In this document: in pieces, positions 47,330 through 57,007 of the stretch
Position numbering within the stretch: position 1 is the first letter of the stretch
Layout of the letters: each line of letters begins with the position of its first letter
Assembly (NCBI GenBank): GCA_032719365.1
Contig: CM064876.1
Coordinates: 62,553,864-62,617,863 of the forward strand
DNA from: Prinsepia uniflora
Taxonomy: Eukaryota; Streptophyta; Magnoliopsida; Rosales; Rosaceae
Direction of reading: 5' to 3'
Length of the DNA stretch: 64,000 nt
Translations under genes and position numbers: made by a program
Notes under the pieces: generated by a model
Database searches by the model: none
What the model was told of the DNA's origin: nothing
The model's input: the letters and a program-made list of their open reading frames with translations, nothing else

Positions 47330-50300
47330 TCAGTGAAATAAGTAAGGGTACTGTTCCCGCATCAAGGCCTCGGGTTCCCAAGTAGCTTCTTCGACCTGAT
47401 GATTTCTCCACAATACCTTCACTAAGGGAACCGTCTTCCTTCGCAAAACTTTATCCTTCCGATCCAAGATTGCAACAGGTTGCTCTTCAAAACTCAAGTC
47501 TTCCCTCAGTTCCACTGGTTGTGCTTCCAAAACATGCGAATCATCTCGAATATATTTCCGAAGCATAGAAACATGAAAGACATTATGTACCTTTTCCAAA
47601 TCTGCTGGTAAGGCCAACCGATAAGCTACAGGACCAATCCGCTCCAAGATCTCATACGGTCCAATGTAACGAGGACTTAACTTCCCTCGTCTGCCAAATC
47701 GTACAATTCCTTTCCAAGGAGATAGCTTCAGGAAAACCCAGTCTCCAACAGCAAACTCCAAATCCCTGATCCTACGGTCAGCGTAGCTCTTTTGGCGGTC
47801 CTGCGCTGCCTTCAATCGATCCCTAATCAATGCCACTTTTTCCTGAGTAAGCTCCACCAGCTCAGAAGTAGTCAACCTCCTCTCACCAACCTCAGTCCAA
47901 CACAATGGAGTCCGACACTGCCGCCCATACAAAGCCTCGTAAGGAGCCATCCCAATGCTCTCCTGAAAACTATTATTGTAGGCGAACTCCATCAAAGGCA
48001 GATGTGATTCCCAAGTACCCTGAAACTGAAGCACACAAGCTCGCATCATATCCTCGAGAATCTGAATAGTCCGCTCAGACTGCCCATCAGTCTGAGGATG
48101 AAAAGCAGTACTGAAGTGTAATTTAGTCCCAAAAGCTTCCTGTAAACTCTGTCAAAATCGAGAAGTGAATCTCGGATCTCTATCAGATACTATCGACTCC
48201 GGAGTCCCATGCAATCGAATAATCTCATTAATAAACAACTGTGCAAACTGTTCCAACCTGAAGTTCTCCCGTACTGGCAAGAAATGAGCAGACTTCGTAA
48301 GTCGATCCACAATAACCCACACACCATCGTGTCCCTTCGGTGTTCTCGGAAGCTTGAACACAAAATCCATAGTCAGGTGATCCCATTTCCACTCGGGAAT
48401 CGGCAAAGGTTGCATTGCTCCATAAGGCCTCTGCCGCTCGGCTTTTACCTGTTGACAAATCAAGCATCTACTGACATACTCTGCAATTTCACGTTTCATC
48501 CCTGACCACCAGTAATGCTCTCGAAGTGTACGATACATCTTGGTCCCACCAGGATGCATCGCATAAGCTGAACAGTGAGCCTCATCCAGTATCACCTTCT
48601 TCAAAACTTCCTCCTCAGGTACACACAACCGTCCATTCTTAACCAAGGCTCCATCCACACGGACCTCAAAATCCTGTCTTTCTCCAGCCTCGACCTCAAT
48701 CCGAATGATGCCCAGAATAGGGTCCTCAAACTGAGCATCAATCACCTGATCAATCAAAACGGGTCGCACATGGAAACTCGCTAGGAGTGCTCCCTGATCA
48801 TCCACAGTCAACTCTACTCCCAACTTACGGAGCTCAACCAGCAAAGGTAACCGTACTGTCCTCAGATGCGACAAAGATCCAGCTGACTTCCTGCTCAGAG
48901 CATCGGCTACCACATTAGCCTTCCCTGGATGATACTCAATAGTACAGTCGTAGTCCTTAAGTAACTCCAACCAACGGCGCTGTCTGAGGTTCAATTCCTT
49001 TTGAGTGAACAAATACTTCAAACTCTTGTGGTCCGTGAAGATCTTGCACTTCTCACCGTACAAGTAATGTCGCCAAATCTTCAATGCATGAACCACCGCA
49101 GCCAGTTCCAAGTCATGTGTAGGGTAGTTCACCTCATGGGGTTTCAATTGCCGGGAAACATAAGCAATCACTTTCCCGTGCTGCATCAAGACACATCCCA
49201 AACCTTGTAAAGAAGCGTCACTGTACACCTCGAACTCCCCACTATCATCTGGAAGGGCTAACACAGGAGCAGATGTCAACCGCCTTTTAAGCTCCTGGAA
49301 GCTCTGTTCACAGTTCTCATCCCACTCAAACCGAACTCCCTTCCGTGTCAACCTCGTCAACGGTTCTGCAAGAATAGAAAAGCCCTCAATAAAACGCCGG
49401 TAATACCCTGCCAAACCCAGAAAACTCCGGATTTCCGTTACCGTCTTAGGCTGTTCCCAATTGGCTACCGCCTCAACTTTCTGAGGATCCACACGAATGC
49501 CCTCGGCCGAAATCACATGGCCAAGAAATCCGACACTGGTCAACCAGAACTGACACTTACTGAGCTTCGCATACAACTGATGCTCCCTCAACGTTTTAAG
49601 TACGATCCTCAGATGTTTCTCATGCGCCTTCGCACTCTTCGAAAACACCAAAATATCATCAATGAAAAAAATCTCAAAACAATCCAAGTAGGGCCGGAAC
49701 ACTCGGTTCATAAGGTCCATAAAAGCTGCTGGGGCATTAGTCAAACCAAAAGGCATCACCACAAACTCATAGTGACCGTACCTGGTCCGGAAAGCTGTCT
49801 TCGGTATATCCTCCTCTTTAACCCTTAACTGGTGATAGCCGGAGCGAAGATCAATCTTCGAGAAATACTGTGCTCCCTTGAGCTGGTCAAACAAATCATC
49901 AATCCGGGGTAGGGGGTACTTATTCCGAATAGTTACCTTATTCAGTTGCCTGTAATCCACACACAATCTCAATCCTCCATCCTTTTTCTTGACAAACAAA
50001 ACAGGTGCTCCCCAAGGTGACATACTCGGTCGAATAAATCCTATATCGACCAACTCTTGCAACTGGGCCTTAAGTTCCCTCAATTCGGCAGGTGCCATAC
50101 GATAAGGAGTCTGAGAAATAGGCTGTGTACCTGGTAGAAGCTCAATCATAAACTCAAGATCTCAGTGTGGGGGTAGTCCTGGCAACTCCTCGGGAAAAAC
50201 ATCGGGAAACTCCCGTACCACTGGTATATCCTCCGCCCTCACTGGCGTAGCACGCGTATCCACCACATGAGCTAAGTAACCCTGGCACCCCTTACGTAAC

Positions 50301-51787
50301 AGTTTACTAGCCTCGAGTGCCGAAATAACTCCCGTAGGAAGTGCACGCTGATCCCCCTGAAATGTAGTCTCTGATAAACCGGGACTCCGAAAAGTCACTC
50401 TCCTATCGAAACATTCGATAGAAGCATGATGTCTCGTCAACCAGTCCATACCCAAGATCACATCAAAGTCCCGTAAATCCAAGAGTAACAAATCTGCCAG
50501 TAACTCCACCTGGCCTACCATCACCGGACACTCTCTCAAAACCTGAGTCACTACCAACACCGCCCCAGTAGGTGTACTCACTCCTAACGCACAATCCAAA
50601 GTAGACACCTCCCTCTCCTTAACCAAACTACAACTCCGAGCTATAAATGAATGAGTAGCCCCGGGATCTATCAAAGCAAAAACAGTGTGACCAAGTATGG
50701 TGAGTGTACCTGTCACCACTCCCGGTGCTGACCTAGCCTCCTGCTGAGTCATCGCGAAAACTCGCGCCTGAGGTCCCGATGACCTACCGCGCCCTCTGGA
50801 ACTGCTCGTGGCACCACCGCCACCCCTAGGGCCTGCCGCCCCTGATACTGAAGCAGTACTCCGCCCGGGTTCTGCTGCACCTCTGCCTGCTCCACCCTCC
50901 GGAGCTAACAATGGGCACTCCCGACGGAAATGTCCTCGCTCTCCACAATAGAAGCAAGTGTCCCTACCGGGTCCACCGGTATGCCTCCCTGTAGAAGCCA
51001 CTGAAGTCGCACTCGCCTGAGGAGTCGGCTGTGACCTAGCTCCTCGAAATCCTGAGCCCTGGAAACTGCCTGGTCTGCCATACCGGGCTCCACCAGCCGA
51101 TAGTGATCCACCAAAATTACCCCGTTTCGGGGGCCTCTGACTCGATGCTCCTGGAAATGACTGCTCTCGGCGTCGAACACTGCCCGAATACTGTGGTCGA
51201 GCAGGTAAACTGGCCTCCACCCTGACAGCAGCATCAGACAACTCTCGGAATGTAGCAAAAGAGCCGGCTGTCACTATGGCCCTGATCTCTCCCCGGAGGC
51301 CCAACTCAAACCGGCGGCACTTCTCCGCCTCAGTTGCCACAAATGCCGGAGCAAAACAAGATAGCATCTGGAACCTCTGCTCATACTCAGCAACTGTCAA
51401 GTTCCCTTGCTTCAAGTGAAGGAATTCCGCTTCCTTCGCATCCCTAAAAGAACGGGGATAGTACTGATCTAGAAACCGCTCCCGGAAAGTCTCCCAGGTC
51501 ACGGTATGTGCATCCCAGCCGGACAGTTCCAGCGTGTACCACCACTCGTAGGCAGCTCCATCCAACAGAAAAGTAGCTAACAATACCCGATCCTCGGGAG
51601 GACAGTGCATCACCCCAAAAATACGTTCGAGTCGGGTGATCCATCGGTGAGCTTCCTCGGGATCAGCCCCACCGCTGAACGTAGTAGCCCCAAGCCTCTG
51701 GGCTCTCTCGATCGAAGCGCTCTCAGTCCCTCTCGCCGCTTCATCTTCAGGTCGTGGAGGGGGTTCACGTCTCGGAGGCATGATCAA
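47330..51787 (-). pseudogene. Gag-Pol polyprotein of the Tekay-like element, two nonsense codons
   Basis: The frame of 1486 codons starts at 51787. Domains in order are Gag capsid (FRERFLDQYYPRSFRDAKEA), zinc knuckle CFYCGERGHFRRECP, aspartic protease (ALIDPGATHSF, FDVILGMDWL), reverse transcriptase (PYRMAPAELRELKAQL, LRLCVDYRQLN, FIDDILVFSKS), RNase H (FEVYSDASLQGLGCVLMQ), integrase (HH-CC finger ending CLICQQVKAE, then MDFVFKLPRTPKGHDGVWVI), and a C-terminal chromodomain-like tail (EEATWEPEALMREQYPYLF). A TGA at 50162-50164 falls at the protease-RT junction and a TGA at 48152-48154 in the integrase core. Both look like single C-to-T type changes. No frameshift is present over 4.46 kb. Confidence 0.95.
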
Positions 51788-51854
51788 TCGTACGCTGAAA
51801 GAGGCATAGAGTTAGTATAACAACCTAGACCCAACACAAATTGACACAACCTAT

Positions 51855-51866
51855 GCTCTGATACCA
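51855..51866 (-). other. Primer-binding site of the Tekay-like element
   Basis: The minus strand reads TGGTATCAGAGC three bases after the 5' LTR ends in TGACA. It is complementary to the 3' end of initiator tRNA-Met, the usual primer of these elements. Confidence 0.9.
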
Positions 51867-51868
51867 AT

Positions 51869-54619
51869 TGTCAGGACCCGTCCCAAATATCACCTCGATA
51901 CTCAGGATGAACCCTGCTCCCGTCTGACAATCACACTTACAATACCAAAAATGAACTTAATACCACTATAAGCATAACCATCAGACGAAGGAGTAAATAT
52001 ATACAACAGTAAGCCAGAGCATAGTTCTACAAAATGGGCACCAAAAGTCCTACAAGTCTAAGTCCGCAACGGAAGAACGTCGGAAGCCCTATGCCTCGAT
52101 ATCTGCCTCAACGTTCACCCCAGCTATCACCACGACCTGGAGGGAATTGAACAAAAAGAAGGTGTGAGTGGACCAAAAGGAATAAAAGTTTTAAAACCGT
52201 TTACCAGCAAATCAAAGTAAGGAAATAAAATCATTTGTTCCCTCCGGTTTAAAACCAGGCATGCCAATGAAGTATTAGAAAAGTCATAATATGAAACATC
52301 ATAAGAAACAGAAACACTATAATCACCATAAGAAACAGATACACTATAAAACTGATATAGAAACCAGAGCATAAACATCAAACCACTTTTCCCGATCAAA
52401 CCTGCTGGACCTATCCGAGTCTTTAAACTCAACCAGGCCTCACTTATAAATCCGAGTCTTTAAACTCCCGAGTCTTTAAACTCAATAGGCCTATGGGGGT
52501 AATATCGTAATATCCGAGTCTTTAAACTCCCGAGTCTTTAAACTCAATCCGGGCCCATCCCCCGTTAAATCAGTATCCGGGTCTTTAAACCCATATCCAG
52601 ATCCAGCAAATCCAATCCATATCCAGTGTAAAACCAATTCAAAATCCCTCGCCAAATTCGAATTCGAAATCCCCGGTTCGAAGCCCTTCCGGCGTTCAGA
52701 ACCGACATTCCGAACCCAAATCCGGAAAAAGATCCATGTTCATAGCAAAACCATAGGAAAATCCCAAATCATATTCCACAACCTATTTACCATCATCAGA
52801 AAACGTTTTTAGGTTAAATTTCTGAATTATAACATCAAACTCTGAAAACCCGTTTTTCTCGAAAAACGTGCAAAATCCCAAAAACGTCTCGAAAAACGTG
52901 CAAACATCTCAATCACATATAATCATCATCAGGACATAAAAACACACATAGAAATCATAAAACAGTAATTAAAACAGTTAGGCATGCTCGGAAGTAAGAA
53001 AGAGTCCACTCACAGTTCAGAGCAAGTCACTCGCGCTCCGTGCGCTCTTCAACCGTCTCTGGTGTCTCCCGTCCTGTCAATAGATACCAAATAGGGTCAC
53101 AATAACATCAAGGATACCTTCCCTATTTTCCCCAATTTTTCGGGAATTTAATAATATTTTAATCCGAAACCCTAAACCGTACGGATTCCCGAACCATTCC
53201 GTAACACCGTCCGATTAACCCGAAAACTGTACCCTTGGATTCCTTAGAACATTTAGGGCTAAACTCATGTTGGACGCTTGACCGGATTCCTCCCCACGCG
53301 CCCCCACGCGCCGCCCAAAGTGGCTGCGCGTGGGCCTCACGCGCTTGCTACAGTGTATCTTCAACCTCGAGTCACCCGGTTCAACTGTGTTGAACCGGCG
53401 TGACCGGTTCTCCTCCGTTTCTCCATCATTCTTCCTCATTTCAATTCCATTAGCTTCGTCCAGTTCCCTGCAACCAAACCCAGTCCTAAAATCCAGAAAT
53501 CACGGCCTGAAACCCCTCGTCTTCATCCTCGAAAACCACTGCCCGTGAGCCCTGTTTTGGCCGCCGGCCACCCAGCACGTCCCCCTTCACGGTGGTCACT
53601 CCAAACTCCTCCCACGACTTCACTGAAACACACACAACTCACGAAATCCCTCGACTCTCCCTCCAACTCCACGATTTTCCGTTTGAAAATCACGGCTAAA
53701 CAGGGTACAGAGGACCCGCCGTCGAACCACCTCCCACCGTGAACCTCCCGTCACGGCAACCACCACAAACGATTCCTAGGACCTCCCTAAACCTCCCTTC
53801 ACTCACCAAACCTGTCGATTCTAGCTCTAGGTCCACGACTCTTCAAATGAAAATCCACGAAAAAACAGAGCAAAAGAGAGTACCTTTCGATTCCGGCGCC
53901 GCCGTGAGAACCGTCACCCACCACGGTGCTCGTGGGACTCCCCTAAACCTCCTGAGTCTCCTAGTGCCTTGAATCCGTCCACCACACAACACAACAGCCA
54001 CCACCGTCCACGGCCTCCTCTGTTTCTTCCAATTATCCAACAGTCCACCACGTCGCCTCCGTGCACGGTTGCACCACCAGACCACGATCACCAGCTCCTC
54101 CGTACCTCACTGTCTCTCTCTCGACTCACACTTCACTCTCCCTAGCATCAAAATCGATCACCGCCTCACCCCAATCTTGTCTCTGTTTTTTGTTTCCTTC
54201 GATGGTATGCACGGTTCAAAGGGGATAACGTGTGGCCGTGCACACTTGAGAAGGTAGTGGAACCATCCAGTCCCAAACACGTGTCCACCAGCTATAGGCC
54301 AGCCCAAAAATATCTGCCACTTGCCCTTATCTGATTGGGCTGAGGGAAAATGACCAAAATGCCCCTCCTGCACAAAATTACCATTTTGCCCTAAGACTTT
54401 CCAGACCCGTATCTTTTCCGTCCGACGTCCGATGACAGCGTGCCGCCTGTCGTTGAACTCAGGACGTCGAGACCTATCCAACGGTCCTCGGTCTACGTGA
54501 AAATCACACATCCTCCAAAAAGTCAACTTTTCGTTTACTATTCACAAGGGCAAAATCGTCCTTTTCACAAAACTGCACAAAGTACATTTTTACCCTTCCC
54601 GTAGGTACGGGTCGTTACA
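51869..54619 (-). repeat. 5' LTR of the Tekay-like element
   Basis: It begins TGTAACGACCCG in the sense direction. It carries the donor-like box (complement of 53004-53015), six hairpins at 52417-52592 with loop CTTTAA (stems GAGT/ACTC five times and GGGT/ACCC once), and the complementary acceptor-side box (52162-52173) followed by a pyrimidine tract and CCCTCCAG. As the 5' LTR it should hold the promoter of the element. Confidence 0.95.
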
Positions 54620-54746
54620 ATGAACACCAGTAAAAATGAGATATATGCAAAATAAGAACGAAATTGCTGTGAACCGAAGACAAAATTATTCTCTAATTAA
54701 ATGGGAGACACTTTTATTTGAAAAAATAAATTCTCTAAATTATTAA

Positions 54747-54756
54747 TTTATTATTA

Positions 54757-54791
<35 letters not shown>
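54747..54791. repeat. (ATT)n microsatellite
   Basis: A run of ATT/TTA trinucleotides with one interruption lies between the retroelement edge and the ferredoxin-like relic. It should be length-polymorphic. Confidence 0.85.
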
Positions 54792-54793
<2 letters not shown>

Positions 54794-54821
54794 TAGAATT
54801 CACAATGGTTGGCAAAATGTG

Positions 54822-56363
54822 TTAATTATGACGATTGTGAAGGGTTACTAATACTTCCTCATATTGCCATTCATGTGCTTTCCATTCTGGCAATTGTTGG
54901 ACAACAACCTGCAAATGAAAATCAAATTAGAAAATTAAGAACCGATAGACACATTCAAATTAAATTAACTTCCTTCTCTAATTTTCTAAAGCGTAAAGAT
55001 TATAAAGAGAGAAGACAATCACAAACCAGTCCTCTAGAATCAGGTTTCCCAACTGTGGTTTGGCAAGCAGGTCTCCAATTTTTCGGTTTCTGCAATATTT
55101 ACACACCAATTATCTACTATTATACAATATGAACGATACTCTTTCAAAAGAAAGTTTTTACTTGAGCTTAAATAGCATTAAAATTTGACATATTTACTTA
55201 AATAAGACTGTAACAATAAAAATTTCAGTGAATACTCTTTGTAAGAGAATAAGATTCTTCCGTTCAAAATCATGTTTCCTTGAATGTCAATTGTCATTGT
55301 TTAAAATAAAGAAAGATTTTTCGCATAGAAAACTATCAATATACTACTTTTATACTATATGTTTTACTAAGTACGGAATGATTATCAAATCGACATTAAT
55401 TTAGTGTAATATATATGAATATATAAGTAGAGATCGATGGAGAAAATACCTTTTCAAGGTGCTTCTTCTCGCCCTTTTCCTTCAACAACCTACCAATTAA
55501 CACATGGAAGATTTGCAAATCAAAGGTAAAACCTTTTGTTTAAATAATCCCTTACATATTCTCTTAATAAGACATGTGATTCAATTACTCAAATCATATG
55601 CTACCAAAAAGGTGGACAATAAATTGTATAATCACCTCCACCATGCATGTCCCGCAGGTTCCTCCTCCCCCACAATTCAGCAGAGTCCTAGCCTGCACAT
55701 TTACATAAAGGTTTTCATGTTTTTTCTTTGAGTTATATTATTTGAACATTATTTATTGATTATATTTTTAATGTCCTTTCTAATATAAGTAGGTCTAACT
55801 TTATTAAACAGGGTGTTAACAATGTGGCCAATAAAAGTCATATACTAGACGTATCATAAGCTTAAAAAAAAAATGAATATGCCAATTAAAAATAATAATA
55901 AGTTTAAGATTCGCAAAACATAAGCATGACATAATAAGAGAGGAAGCTTACATATGGACCGCACAAATCTATATCTGAGTCCAACATTATATTCCTAAGT
56001 TTCTGGCCTCCACAAGCTTGACGAAGATGCACATCGGGAGTTTGATCAGGAAGTAACACAGACTGATAAAAACAAAATCAACAAAACATTTATAAATCAA
56101 ATACAGACATTATGCAAGCTTGTTGCTTTCACTTTAGCTACATTACATTTAACTTACACTAACAAATGCAAAATCGATCAACGGGGGTTGTTCTGGTTCA
56201 GCTGGTTTGGGTTGGTTCGGTTGGGATGTGGTGGTAACTGCTCTGATTTTGGGCCTGGAGAAATCGAGGGTCTGAGAGTTGAGTGAGAGCTCGTAACATG
56301 GTTGGAAGAATAATAGGTGAAGTTAAATGAAGCCGAAGAGCTCAGCTGGAGGAGACTTCCCAT
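54822..56363 (-). pseudogene. Ferredoxin-like NDH subunit (PnsB3/NDF4-like), decayed
   Basis: Six minus-strand blocks with good splice sites: 56158-56363 (MGSLLQLSSSASF... and, in another frame, FSRPKIRAVTTT...LIDFAFV), 55952-56062 (SVLLPDQTPDVHLRQACGGQ, NIMLDSDIDLCGPY), 55636-55692 (LLNCGGGGTCGTCMVE, a plant-type 2Fe-2S motif), 55450-55489, 55027-55089 (KPKNWRPACQTTVGKPDSRG) and 54822-54908 (QQLPEWKAHEWQYEEVLV, then TAA). The frame changes inside exon 1, and exon 4 is only 40 nt, too short and out of phase, so the joined frame stops. The family builds subcomplex B of the chloroplast NDH complex. The identity is recalled from domain order rather than searched. Confidence 0.7.
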
Positions 56364-56645
56364 TATTTGATCTTTCGGAAGATAAAAGGATTTGTCTATG
56401 GATGATTTTGTAAGTGAGCCTGCCCAAGAATTGGATGGACCAAATCTCAATTGAATTTTGGAAGTTTGTGAATCTGACCCAATGAATTTTGTAAGTGAGC
56501 TGAGGGCAACTAATTTTGGGTTGAGTTGGATGGACCAAATCTCAATTGAATTTTAGAATCTGACCCAATGAGCCTGCCCAAGAATTGGGCTTATGCCCCT
56601 GAAGCTGAAAAAAAAATTAAGTAGCATATAAAGCATTAAAGTGTG

Positions 56646-56653
56646 AAAAAAAA
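56646..56653 (-). terminator. Pol III terminator of tRNA-Asn
   Basis: Eight T residues on the minus strand start directly after the last base of the tRNA, a strong RNA polymerase III stop. Confidence 0.85.
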
Positions 56654-56678
56654 CGCCAGAAAGAGGGGTCGAACCTCT

Positions 56679-56710
<32 letters not shown>

Positions 56711-56727
56711 AACTGAGCTATTCCAGC
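56654..56727 (-). tRNA. trnN-GUU: tRNA-Asn (anticodon GTT)
   Basis: The 74-nt minus-strand sequence folds into a complete cloverleaf. It has the acceptor GCTGGAA/TTCTGGC with two wobble pairs and discriminator G, a D-loop AGCTCAGTTGGTTAGAGC (A-box), the anticodon loop CTGTTAACC with GTT, and a T arm AGAGGTTCGACCCCTCT (B-box GGTTCGACCC). There is no intron and no encoded CCA, as in nuclear plant tRNA genes. It is transcribed away from the tRNase Z gene that starts about 280 bp to the right. Confidence 0.95.
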
Positions 56728-57007
56728 TTGTTATGAGGGAAAGTATGGTTGAAAGCAAAACATTCAATACTCTGTTTTCTAAGTTTTATATCAAAATTAA
56801 TCTATTTGTCAAATTCAAATTTACATTCTTAGTCAAACAAAGAAACCTAAAATGTGGTGAGGGAAAGTATGGGTACTGACACTGTATGGTATTGGTCACA
56901 CATTCTACTAGCTGTAACCAAAAGTCTAACGCCCTGCTAAAACCTCTTGAACGTGTACGATATCCATTTTAATGGACCAAATCAATGAGAACTGAGTCCG
57001 AGCAGCA

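Larger units (their letters stand above)
44511..54619 (-). mobile_element. Nearly intact Tekay-like chromovirus (Ty3/gypsy), 10.1 kb
   Basis: It is bounded by the perfect TSD ATGAA (44506-44510 and 54620-54624). LTRs are 44511-47294 (3' LTR, 2784 bp) and 51869-54619 (5' LTR, 2751 bp). By eye they differ by about ten substitutions plus a 33-bp tandem duplication in the left copy, so the insertion is young. The primer-binding site TGGTATCAGAGC (initiator tRNA-Met) is the complement of 51855-51866, and the polypurine tract AGGGGGGTAGA is the complement of about 47295-47306. One continuous frame, 51787-47330, encodes Gag-protease-RT-RNase H-integrase-chromodomain, broken only by two nonsense codons. 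Confidence 0.95.
40743..54626 (-). mobile_element. Non-autonomous gag-protease LTR retroelement, split by a chromovirus
   Basis: The left LTR is 40743-41389 and the right LTR is 43866-44510 plus 54620-54626. Both begin TGTTGATGCACG on the plus strand and end GGGTATGAACA. The TSD CCAGT is perfect (40738-40742 and 54627-54631). Orientation is minus: gag-protease lies on the minus strand, and GTTTGGCGCCATCTGTGGGA follows the 5' LTR as the primer-binding region. The interior is only about 2.5 kb (41390-43865), with no reverse transcriptase or integrase. It must borrow enzymes, as terminal-repeat elements with gag do. The Tekay-like element inserted into its right LTR 7 bp from the outer end. Confidence 0.9.

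Noticed and set aside
49517..49828. Plus-strand 103-residue frame in the chromovirus
   Set aside because: It is antisense to the conserved reverse-transcriptase coding and has no domain of its own.
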